Positions 1-12,000 of a stretch of DNA of 64,000 nucleotides are shown here, piece after piece. Positions within the stretch are counted from its first letter, which is position 1, and each line of letters starts with the position of its first letter. Under the pieces are notes generated by a model. It had not been told where the DNA came from and searched no databases. It saw only the letters and a list, made by a program, of their open reading frames with translations. Origin of the DNA: Effrenium voratum (Eukaryota; Sar; Dinophyceae; Suessiales; Symbiodiniaceae); NCBI GenBank assembly GCA_963377175.1, contig CAUJNA010003749.1, positions 112,397 through 176,396 of the forward strand. The letters are read 5' to 3'. The translations under genes and the position numbers were made by a program.

Positions 1-84
1 GGGCCAGCCAGACAGTGCCCGAGGTGCCGCTGCCCACTTGCCCCAAGCGCCGCAAGTCACGCAGCCTCGGGCGAATCAGCGTGG
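1..84 (-). CDS. Kinase-domain exon with glycine-rich loop (partial, runs off left edge)
   Basis: Begins after an AG acceptor (GCTGAG) at 85-90 and runs off the window. The peptide contains LRRLGQVGSGTSGTVWLA, a clear protein-kinase subdomain I (GxGxxGxV followed by a small residue), the ATP phosphate-binding loop. The preceding LIRPRLRDL matches the segment before the G-loop in AGC-family kinases such as PKA and PKG. Downstream of four CNBDs this fixes the gene as a cyclic-nucleotide-dependent kinase. The exon opens with two bases of a split codon (phase 1). The VAIK lysine, HRD and DFG motifs would lie outside the window. Confidence 0.82.
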
Positions 85-3000
85 CTCAGCGTTCCATTTG
101 GGCGGCGGCTTGGAAGCTCAATTTGTCTGGTGGGTTGGAAGGAAAAGCAAAAGGACAAAGACCATTTTGGAGGTTGCCCCTCTTTTGAGACATAGCCATT
201 TAGTGACTACCTCAAGGTAGGCTTAGGCCCAGCAAATGTGGATTAGCCAAAAAGGGGAACTTGGTTGAAAGCCAGCTTGCAGTACTCAGCAAACGGAATC
301 CTGGTGAAACAAAACGCCTTTCGACATGCAACTAAAACGCCGCACGAAACCCCTCCAGCTTCCCTCAAAAATGGGGATACTGCCCCAGTTGCATGTTGGT
401 AGTTTGAGCATCCCAACACCAAGGAACAAGTCCTTGCGTGGCCCATGTGAATCCGAGCAAGAACTGGTTGGTTTTTCTGTATGGTTTCACCAAAAGAAAA
501 GGGCCGCTTGAGCTGCGCTCAAATCTTCAAATCCCATGGCTTGTGAGTTGTCAGTTTGGGCCTTCCACAAAGGGGACAACTGGAAATATATCTTCGGTTT
601 CCTTTTGACTTCCTTCCATTTGCTTCAGCTGGAAAAAAACAACATATTCTAGTAGTGCTAGATTCTCTTTAAAACCAACAAAGGGAAAATATATAACATA
701 TTCTCAAGCAAATGGAAGCTTCCGTTGAACATAATTGCTACTTTCGGCCCAGAATGGGAGCTTCAGGGACCCCTCGTAATGTTCTTCTTTCAAAGCAACC
801 CTTCCCCCCACAAAACAGACATGAGGACATGATCAAGACCCTCCTTTTCCTGTGCACTTTTCTAGGTGTTTGTTGGGATACTTACAGTGTGCTGGTTTGC
901 CAACTTTCGCATACAAGTGCCTCGTCTGAAAAGATGCGCCTTGAACAGGAAGCGTTTCATTGTCACCCTTTAAGACTTGACCACCCTCCTTCTGCCCGAG
1001 GCCAAAACTGGGAATGAATCTGCAAAAAAAAATCAAGCAACACACTATCAAAGAAGCAACAACCAACAAAGAACAAACAAAGGGAAAGGAACAATTAAGC
1101 AACACCCTGTGAAGGGGGAAAACTAGACCAGACGCATAAACGGTCATCTTAGGCCGTTTCGCCATCGCTTACAAGTGAGTGCAACAAGGAACCAGTATTT
1201 CAACTTGAACATCATAATCAGTGCCAAATACGTACGAAACAAGAAACTCTTTCCCTAACAGGTACTAAACAACGTTAATTTCTCCTCAACACGAAACCAA
1301 CAAAAACAAAAAAAACATCACAAAACCACAAACACCCAACGGGGGGGGCGGGGGGGGGAGGCGTCCCCCGGGCCCCTCTTGGCCCCTCTTGGCCCCTCTT
1401 AGCGACTGGGGCTGCGGGCTGCACCCCGGGATCCTGCAGCAGCGCGCGGTGCCTCAGCTGCTCCGCGGCGCGGCTCTCCTTCGCCAGGGCCTGGCGCGTT
1501 CCGCGCGTGGCGTGCGTCCCGTCGGTCCCTTCCGTCGGGTACCCGTGGGCTCCGCGGCTTCCGAGGCGGGGCTTTTCACCTGGAGGTTCAGATGGCAAGT
1601 CTACAAAAGGCCCAAAACAGATTGGGTGAAGTGGAGGTTCAGATGGAACATCAGGAAATCAACCAACTTGGCTGGTTGGTGGTTGGTGGGTGATGTGTCT
1701 GGTGGTGGGTGTGCAAAGTGACTTTGGATGTGGCCACATGGGAACATGGAGAAACATGGAAAGCGACGTCTTTCCACTTGGACCATTGGATGTTCAGTTG
1801 GGAAAACCTACAAAGGCCCCCCAAAAAAACTTCTTCTTTTTTTGTGAAAACACCTTGCCTGAGGTTTGGTCATTGTTTCGAGGTTGGATCCGGCCCCCAA
1901 ACCATGGCGAACCATGGGGGTTGTAGGGCTGTCCTTGATACCAAAGAAATCCCCTAACAATGTGGTGGGTGGACAAACTCCGCGCGATTCGATCGGCACC
2001 AATTGGTAGCTGGCTTGTCACAGGCTCTTCATGCCAACTGGTGCCGATGCGATCCTATGGGCCGAACACTTTGTCCACAGGTGGGAATCGACCCATTGGA
2101 GATGCTGCCGGTGCCTGCAGCAGGCTTGACCGATCCCAGAACCAGACTTCTCCCTCGGACGCCACCTCAGTCTCCGAGCGGCCCTCTGGGGGGTGGGGGG
2201 GGGGCAGGCGGGCGTATCTCTGGACACAGGATAAGCCAAGGACAAGCCGCGGATTTTTCGCCTTCTGGGTTTCTATTAAATCTCCCCATAGCGCTCCTTA
2301 GAGGTCTGTGACTAAAGGAACAAGCTGGTGTGCAATCTGGGCGCTTGCCAACTTCAGCGTGTGGGAGGGATTCAGGCTTTAACTTTGTTGGGGCAACTCT
2401 GTCGCCTATAAGGCCGCTGCCCCTTGGCCGAAAATCCCAGCGACTAGCAACCTCCACCTTAACAAGAAATGTATGAGACATTTCCACTAAAGAGTCAAGC
2501 AACGGCATGTCTGTGTGTGTGAGTGCTTCAGTCAAAGCGAGTTGAACCTAGTGCAGCACCTCAGAGGGTCAAACATTTGCTCCCCCACACTGTTCAAACA
2601 AGCTGCTTTTGGCTTCCACTTAACCGAAGGGATAGGGCTGGTCGTGTTCTGTCGTGTTTCAAACAGCTTTGCAACCAACCCTAATCTTGATCTTTCATGG
2701 TCAAGCTCGCAGTCATGATCAAACCGGGCATTAAAGCGGTCCAAGGGATGTAAGCAAACTACACGGCCGGATCTTCGCGCCTGTTGCTGGCAAGGGGACT
2801 GTCCCTCCTCACGTTCTTTTTTCGTTTATGCCCAGTGTCTTTGCAACATGTCGACATGCCCCCTACCCAAAGGGAAGGGGGTCAGTTCCACTTTTCAAGT
2901 CTCCCCCCACCAAACAGAGCACGGAAGACAAAGAAATCCAGGGGTTGGCGGCTTCCCTGTAATGAGTGTTTCAATCGTCGAGGGTACCCCCGTTTTTGGG

Positions 3001-6000
3001 TGGCTTGAAAGGGAACCCGCGCGGAATTGATGCCATGTTGGGGTCCAAATCCTAAAACATGGAACCGCACCCCTTTTCTATTCAGATGGGCACGGGTTGA
3101 CTGGGCCCTTCCGATCTCAAGTAAGGCCCCAGCCATCTTGAAAGATGTAGACCAGGGCTCCAGAAACAGCACGGCTCTTTCGCCGAAGCAGCCTCCTTGA
3201 ATCATCCTGGCAATCTGCCCCAAAGTTGTGCCCAATCGATCCACAGGAGGCATGCATCAGAAGCCCCCCATTTCTGTGGGACTTGGCCTTGTCCAAAACT
3301 TGTTCAAAGTCTCCATGAACAAGAATGAGTAGTCTTGCGCAACTCCGCCAAACTGGGCGTGTGTGTTTTGCTTGGCTTGCGACCCGGCCTCCTCACCGGA
3401 TGGCCATCTTTTATCATCTCCACCTTCCAGCGATCGGTTCTGGGGAAACACACAAGGGATGCGGAAGGAGCAGGGAGGCAGAAAAAGCCAAGTAAGCAGG
3501 GACATGAACAATGCCAATGTTAACTTCGGATTAATCCGGACCACAGGAGGAAAGGGGTGGGTCCCAGTCGGTAAGGACAATAACAATAATGATAACAATG
3601 AAATAATCGAGGGTCACTAGGGTCCTCCAGATTAGTCCGAAGTCAAGATTAATGATACTTCCCTGCTAGTTGGTTCTTTTGACACTCGAGTGCATGCCAA
3701 GTTGTCCATAGCAAAAGGCAACCCGGTTTGGGGACCTTGTATTAGTGGACAGCTTGTCGTTTCTTCGGGTGAGATTCAAAACTTGAGGGTGTCTTCGTTT
3801 CTGAGTTGTGCTTGTTCTTCTCAAAGGCTTCCTCTCTCACTTGGCCAGTGACCAGCCCCAAGCGTCAACTTTTTGGGCAGGAGGTCCCTGCCATGTGAGA
3901 GGCCTGCCCCGCCGCGATGACGTAGAAGTGGGATCCCTTGTCACCTCTGCGGATTTGGAGTCGCACTGGCAACTTGTGGGCTTCCCAAAAACTTCGGACG
4001 CCCTTGTGGTCGGTAGTTACAGGGAACCAAGCCAAAAAAAACAGCACTTGACAAAGCAAGGGTAGCCTCAAAAAAGGGTACCCCAAACCCAGGGTATCTA
4101 ACCAAGGCAAAACAAACAACGCTTGAGGGGCGAACAAAAAATGAGGTTCACCATAGCGCAGCCGATCCAATTCCCCCACTGTTCCAACCCGCTTGCGCAG
4201 TGTCACTTCCATTTGCTCAAGTTCGAACAAATCCTCCAAGACACGCAGCAGACACAGACACGCAGGGACAATTTCCAACATTCTTAAGCAGGTTTTCATG
4301 TTGAGACGCGCAGGGACAATAAACTGGGACCCCCCTGTCAGATTCCATGTGAGTTGGTGGGAGGGAAACACTACTCGTATCAGCAAAAACATGTCACAAC
4401 GTGTGGGGCGCCTTGCTTCACGATCTCTTCGCCCTTTCGGTAGATCTGCGTCTTGACGCAGTGGAAGAGCACTTCCAGGGTCGCCTCAATGGCTCACTGC
4501 CGGCGGAAAAAGCGTCTGAGCAGTTTGCCGGCGGCGCTGCTGGCCCTCTTCATGGGAACCACCGCCAAAAAAGAAAGAAACAACAACAAAACAGCAGACT
4601 CAGCTGAAGGATATGTTTTATGCATAAATTAACCCGACTTGAACTCAGAAACTATGGAATGATATATGTTTGATATTAGAAATCATTTGTCGGATACACA
4701 TTGGGCAGTTTGAAGATTTGTGTTGGGTCCAAGTACCAGGGGAAGTGTGTTTTGTGAGCTGCTTGCTCGCAGTGCGCCCTTTCTTCTTTGGAGTTGCAAC
4801 GCATGCGGTTTCTTGCACCAGCTCAACCAACCGGGAAAACAACCCCCATAGAAAGGGAAAACAAAATCGAGCATGTTTGGCGCTACATGCAAGGCAACAC
4901 TTGGAGGAAACAAAAACACTGCGCAACAGTGCTCTTTACCCTACCAAGGTCGGGTGACCCTAAATTGGTTCTAACAAATGGGTGCTAGGATGCTGCACGC
5001 ATTGTCCTTTGGCGCAAGCGATCAGACGCTATTCATTGATAACCGTTCTAATGGGCCTCCTGACAACGAACTTCACATCTTGGAACAACAGAAAGCCAAA
5101 CTTGGAGAAAACATCGCAACGCAGCATAGTCTTTACGCGCAGTTTGGTGGTCTTCCACTGCCACAAGAACCAGGGCTTCAAATCCAAATCCAGTCACCAC
5201 CGGGCTCCAAACCATCAACCAAGGCCTACCCGAAAAGATGCAGAAAAAACAGGCGGAAAACCTGAAAACGGCGAATTATGATTCCACCGAAAACTCGAGA
5301 AAAAAAACAAGACACCAGAAAGCCATAGGCATCCCACCGAAAACAGATCGACGGACCAAAAACACCGAAGAGAACGCCGCGGAGATCGCCTCATGGACCT
5401 GGCGGAAGATGGAGACCCGGGACAGCACGGCAATGACCCGGGCTTTCATCCCCGCCGAGTCGTCCGTCCTGATGGGACGCGAAGCCGATTCGAGTTGCTT
5501 CGCTGAAGCTTAGGGGGCGATTCGGACAGCAGTTGGGTGTGGTTGCAGTCTGTTCCTTTTACAAAAGCAAATGGCCGAGCTGATTTGCTCCAGAGAGTTG
5601 AAGGGTGTTTGCATAATGAAAGCGGAGGACTTCGTCCGTCAACAGTATGGAGGATTCCCGAAAACCACTCGGGATTGTATTTGTTGCGGCTGTTTCAACA
5701 AACAAGAGGGACATTGCAAGAAACATTGTTTGCCACATGTCAAAGGCATTTTCAGGTCTGGGTTTTGGAGGTAGTAGGGAGGTTATATATCCGCCGACAA
5801 CAGACAGCGTGTTGGACACAAAAAATGCTCCTTACCTCTTTACCTGTTACCCCTCCCCTAACCCACCATTTCAGACTATTGCGGGGGGGGGGGTCCACGT
5901 ACCACGCGGTGATTCGAAGACGCTTCACTAAATCTGTTCATTGTGCGGGCTTGCGCAACTCAGTTTGTCAAAAACATTGGGGTGTTCGATTCCGCTTTCG

Positions 6001-9000
6001 CATCCTTAGCAGCTCCAGCATCACATCGCCAGCATCACCTGCATCATCCGCATCAGCGCCTGCCAAGAATGCGGATGATGCAAGTGATGCTGGGGATGTT
6101 TCCCATGCTGCTGTGGGAAGAGAAGGGTGGAGATCTTGGGGGGAAAAGGCCTTAGGGGGGAAACGGGGGAAAGGATCTTAAGCGGGAAAGGGGGGAAAAG
6201 ATCTTAGGGATGCAAAGGGAGACGACCTCAGGGAAAAGGACTTAGGGAGGAAAGGGGGGGAAAGATCTTTGGGAGGAAAAGGGAGAAGAACTGAGGGTGG
6301 GAAAAGGCCTTAGAAGGAAAAGGGGGGAAATACATGATCTCAACAGGGAACTGGGGGGGGGGAAAGATCTTAGGGATGAAAGGCAAAGATCTGGGGCAAA
6401 AAGGCCTTAGGGGGGAAGGGGAGAAATGATCTCAACAGGGAAAGGGGTGGAAAAGATCTTAGGGAGGAAAGGGAGAAGATCTGGGGAAAAAAGGCCAACA
6501 GAAAAAGGGGGGAAAAGATCTTAGGAAGGAAAAGGGAGAAGCTCTCAGGGGGGGGAAGGCCTTGGGAGGGAAAGGGGGGAAAGGATCTCAACAGGGAAAG
6601 GGTGGGAAAGATCTTAAGGAGGAAAGGGGGGGGAAGATCTTAGGGAGGAAAGGGAGACGATCTGGGAGAAAAGGACTTAGGGGAAAGCCTAACAGGGAAA
6701 GGGGGGAAAAGATCTTCGGAAGGAAAAGGGAGAAGCTCTCAGGGGGGGGAGGGGGAAAAGGATCTCAGCAGGGAAAGGAGAGGGGGGGGGAAAGATCTTA
6801 GGGAGGAAAGGGAGGAGATCTGGGGACAAAGGCCTTAGAGGGGAAAGGGGAGAAATGATCTCAACAGGGAAGGGGTGGAAAAGATCTTAGGGAGGAAAGG
6901 GATCTAAGGACGGAAAAGGGAGAAGCTCTCAGGGGGGAAAGGCCTTAGGCGGGAAAGGGTGGGAAGGATCTCAACAGGGAAAGGGGGGAAACAATCTTAG
7001 GAAGGAAAAGGGAAAAGATCTGGAAAGGCCTTAAAGGGAAGAAGGGAAAGGATCTCAACGGGGAAAGGAGGCAAAGGATCTTAAGGAGGAATAGGGAGAA
7101 GATCTCAGCGGGGGGAAAGGCCTTAGGAAGGAAAGGAGGGAAAGGATCTCAACAGGGAAAGGGGGGGAAAGATCTCAGTGAGGAAAGGGAGAAGATCCCA
7201 GGCAGGGAAAAGGCCTTAGGGGGGAAAGGGGGAAAGGATCTCAACAGGGAAAGGGGGCAAAGGATCTTAGGGAGGAAAAGGGAGAAGATCTGAAAAGGCC
7301 TTAGGGGGAAAAGGGGGAAAGGAGCTCAACAGGGAAAGGTGGGAGAAGATCCTAGGGAGGAAAAGGGAGAAGATCTTGGGGGGAAAGGGGGAAAGGATCT
7401 CAACCAAGGGAAAAGATCTTGGGGAGGACAAGGGAGAAGATCTCAGGGGGGGAAAGGCCTTAGGGGGGAAAGGGGGGAAAGGATCTCAACAGGGAAAGGG
7501 GGCAAAGGATCTTAGGGAGGAAAAGGGAGAAGATCTTGGGGGGGAAAACGCCTTAGGGGGGAAAGGGCGGGAAAGGATCTCAACAAGGAAAGGGGGGAAA
7601 AGATCTTAGGAAGGGAAAGGGGGAAGATCGCGGGGGGAAAAAAGGCCTTAGGGGGGAAAGGAGGGAAAGGATCTCAACAGGGAGAGGGGGGAAAACATCG
7701 TAGGGAGGAAAAGGGAAAAACTCAGAGGGAGAAAGGGCCTTAGGGGGGAAAGGGGGAATGGATCTCAACAGGGAAAAAGGCAAAAGATCTTAGGGAGGAA
7801 AAGGGAGAAGATCTCAGGGGGGGAAAGGCCTTAGGGGGGAAAGGGGGGAAAGGATCTGAGCAGGGAAAGGGGGGGAAAGATCTTAGGGAGGAAAGGGAGA
7901 AGATCTGGGGGCAAAGGCCTTAGGGGGGAAAGGGGAGAAATGATTTCAACAGGGAAACGGGTGGAAAAGATCTTAGGGAGGAAAGGGAGAAGATCTGGGG
8001 GAAAAAAGGCCAACAGGGACAGGGGGGAAAGATCTAAGGAAGGAGAAGCGAAAGGCCTCAGGGGGAAAGGGTGGGAAGGATCTCAACAGGGAAAGGGGGG
8101 AAACAATCTTAGGAAGGAAAGGGGCGGGGAAGATGTTAGGGAGGAAAGGGAGAAGATCTGACTTAGGGGGGAAAGCCCAACAGGGAAAGGGGGGAAAAGA
8201 TCTTAGGAAGGAAAAGGGGGGAAAGCCTAACAGGGAAAGGGGGGAAAAGATCTTCGGAAGGAAAAGGGAGAAGCTCTCAGGGGGGGGAAAGGCCTTAGGG
8301 GGGAAAGGGGGAAAAGGATCTCAGCAGGGAAAGGGGGGGGGAAAGATCTTAGGGAGGAAAGGGAGAAGATCTGGGGACAAAGGCCTTAGAGGGGAAAGGG
8401 GAGAAATGATCTCAACAGGGAAGGGGTGGAAAAGATCTTAGGGAGGAAAGGGAGAAGATCTGGGGGAAAAAAGGCCAACAGGGAAAGGGGGGAAAGATCT
8501 AAGGAAGGAAAAGGGAGAAGCTCTCAGGGGGGAAAGGCCTTAGGCGGGAAAGGGTGGGAAGGATCTCAACAGGGAAAGGGGGGAAACAATCTTAGGAAGG
8601 AAAAGGGAAAAGATCTGGAAAGGCCTTAAAGGGAAGAAGGGAAAGGATCTCAACGGGGAAAGGAGGCAAAGGATCTTAAGGAGGAATAGGGAGAAGATCT
8701 CAGCGGGGGGAAAGGCCTTAGGAAGGAAAGGAGGGAAAGGATCTCAACAGGGAAAGGGGGGGAAAGATCTCAGTGAGGAAAGGGAGAAGATCCCAGGCAG
8801 GGAAAAGGCCTTAGGGGGGAAAGGGGGAAAGGATCTCAACAGGGAAAGGGGGCAAAGGATCTTCGGGAGGAAAAGGGAGAAGATCTGAAAAGGCCTTAGG
8901 GGGAAAAGGGGGAAAGGAGCTCAACAGGGAAAGGTGGGAGAAGATCCTAGGGAGGAAAAGGGAGAAGATCTCGGGGGGAAAGGGGGAAAGGATCTCAACC

Positions 9001-12000
9001 AAGGGAAAAGATCTTGGGGAGGACAAGGGAGAAGATCTCAGGGGGGGAAAGGCCTTAGGGGGGAAAGGGGGGAAAGGATCTCAACAGGGAAAGGGGGCAA
9101 AGGATCTTAGGGAGGAAAAGGGAGAAGATCTTGGGGGGGAAAACGCCTTAGGGGGGAAAGGGCGGGAAAGGATCTCAACAAGGAAAGGGGGGAAAAGATC
9201 TTAGGAAGGAAAAGGGGGAAGATCGCGGGGGGAAAAAAGGCCTTAGGGGGGAAAGGAGGGAAAGGATCTCAACAGGGAGAGGGGGGAAAACATCGTAGGG
9301 AGGAAAAGGGAAAAACTCAAAGGGACAAAGGGCCTTAGGGGGGAAAGGGGGAATGGATCTCAACAGGAAAAAAAGGCAAAAGATCTTAGGGAGGAAAAGG
9401 GAGAAGATCTCAGGGGGGGAAAGGCCTTAGGGGGGAAAGGGGGGAAAGGATCTCAGCAGGGAAAGGGGGGGGGAAAGATCTTAGGGAGGAAAGGGAGAAG
9501 ATCTGGGGACAAAGGCCTTAGAGGGGAAAGGGGAGAAATGATCTCAACAGGGAAAGGGGTGGAAAAGATCTTAGGGAGGAAAGGGAGAAGATCTGGGGGA
9601 AAAAAGGCCAACAGGGAAAGGGGGGAAAGATCTAAGGAAGGAAAAGGGAGAAGCTCTCAGGGAAAGGCCTGAGGGGGGAAAGGGTGGGAAGGATCTCAAC
9701 AGGGAAAGGGGGGAAACAATCTTAGGAAGGAAGAGGGAGAAGATCTGGAAAGGCCTTAAAGGGAAGAAGGGAAAGGATCTCAACGGGGAAAGGAGGCAAA
9801 GGATCTTATGGAGGAATATGGAGAAGATCTCAGCGGGGGGAAAGGCCGTAGGGGGGAAAGGGGGGAAAGGATCTCAACAGGGAAAGGGGGGGAAAGATCT
9901 CAGGGAGGAAAGGAAAAAGATCCCAGGGAGGAAAAGGCCGTAGGGGGGAAAGTGGGGGAAAGGGAGGAAAAGGGAGAAGATCTCAGGGGGGAAAAGGCCT
10001 TAGGGGGGAAAGGGGGGAAAGGATCTCAACAGGGAGAGGGGGGAAAACATCTTAGGGAGGAAAAGGGAAAAAATCAGAGGGAGAAAAGGCCTTAGGGCGG
10101 AAAGGGGGAATGGATCTCAACAAAGAAAGGGGGGCAAAAATCTCAGAGGGGAAGGGGGCAAGGGGACAATTCCAAGGGGGCAAGGGGACAATTCCAAAGG
10201 GCCGCAAATAAGAAAGCAGGCCTGTAATGTCGGCGGCCTGAGCCAAAGGCGTTAAACTATATGTATATATAATCACAAAAAGATGTATATACTGGCAACA
10301 AGCTTAGATTTGTGATATATGAGCATCCATACCTCCAAAATTCATACCTGCACATACCCTTGCACATGCGAAGCAGCTGGACGCCGTTAACAGCAAGGGT
10401 TTCATGGCTATGGACAACTGACGCCCGATTGAGGTCCCAAGCAGAGACGCGCAGTCGTTGGAGTTTGGCATGTTCACGAGACATTTAAGCTGCAAATGTC
10501 ATCATTCCAAAACCAGAAATAAGATGTGGATCCCAAGTAAAACTCAAGTGACGCGAAGTGAGCTCATTCTCCCAAGTGAGGTCACCATATCTGCAGATTT
10601 GAGCTCAGCTCTCCTTTGATGCCGACATGTCAACTGAGGCCTGGTGCTTCCGTCTAACTTCCACTCACGAACCATATACTTCCTGCTTTCTTTGTCGCCC
10701 TTCCTCATGCCAAAAGCAACAAGTGGACTAGCTTGGTTCCTCACACCGAAAGCAACACCATGTGAATTGCTAAATAGTTAATATAGTTGGGTTGGCTCAT
10801 GCGTGTAACTCGAAACCAACAAAGAAAGGTAGAACTCATTGGACGGACCCATCGCACAACTGGCTGTGTCCCCTAAAGAAGACCTCTGTCGGTTTCGGAG
10901 TGAAAGGCAAGCCAGCAGCAACCGGGGTTCCCTGTATTTCTCCTCTGGGTTAGTTTAAGTGGATTGATCAAAAGGTCCGTGATACATGGGGTGACCACTA
11001 AAACAACCGCCAAAAAAGATATGACTGTTCCCAAAGGAAACAAGTTACTCATGGTCATTTGGGGCCGAACGCAATATTGATCAACCCCCATAGGAAACCC
11101 TGAAGGTCGGCCGAAAGCCTGCAACCTGTCAATTGTGGTTGGCACAGGGGGCATACCTTGATCTGTTCCCATAGGGTTTTGAAGGGCTTGAAGAGCATCA
11201 TCCAAGGCAACTCACTATAAATCCGCAAAGGAAACCTACGTAACCGTTCTGCAAGGCTCTGTTGATAAGAAACCCTGAGAACTCCAACACATGGTCCTTG
11301 GCTGCGCAAACAAAAAACACACCCTCAAGTGTTTATAAGGACGCAGGGTTCAGATCCAAGCGCTGCACACCAACAGCTAAGGAGCAAGGGGGGTGGGGGG
11401 GGGGAACTCTGAGAGACCAAGGTGGGTCGTTTTTCCCGGTGAGGTTAGTCTCTCGCCTGAGTTGGTGCGGCAAGACCGCCAGCCGACATCCGGAATGTCC
11501 AGCCACCAAGGGAGCCTCGTGCGCCTCCGGATTCATCTGATCCGATGCGTCGCAAAAGACGAGCTTAATTTGGAGCCCGTGGTGTCCCATGAAACCAACC
11601 TGAAAAGGACACCCCCCAGAAGAAACACGGGCCCACCTGGTTGGCGGAAAGAGGCCTTTCGGGAAAGTGCTGTTGAGAAGTTCTTCTTTCGATCCACAGC
11701 TTGTTGCATCTGCCGAGTGGGCGTTTCCCAGCACCAGACGCAAGGCATCATGGCTGGGCTGGGGCGTGGACCATAAGCATGGTCTACCAAAGGCCGTGTG
11801 CTAGTAGAGGGAGACAATTCGATGGAAACCAAGGGGTAGGCATGTCTGGAACAGGGTTACTTGTATGTCCGTCTAAAGCTCGCCCAACCAAACGGAAACT
11901 CAGTCAATAGCTTTCTCCGGTAAATTTGCTGAGTCTCCAATATTTGGCGGTCCTTTTGTCAAACAGATCCGCCAACCATACGGCCTTCCCCTCCTGGAAG

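Noticed and set aside
4489..4620. Plus-strand ATG with signal-peptide-like start
   Set aside because: Overlaps the intron side of the CNBD-4 exon at 4,412-4,484 on the opposite strand; no continuation found.
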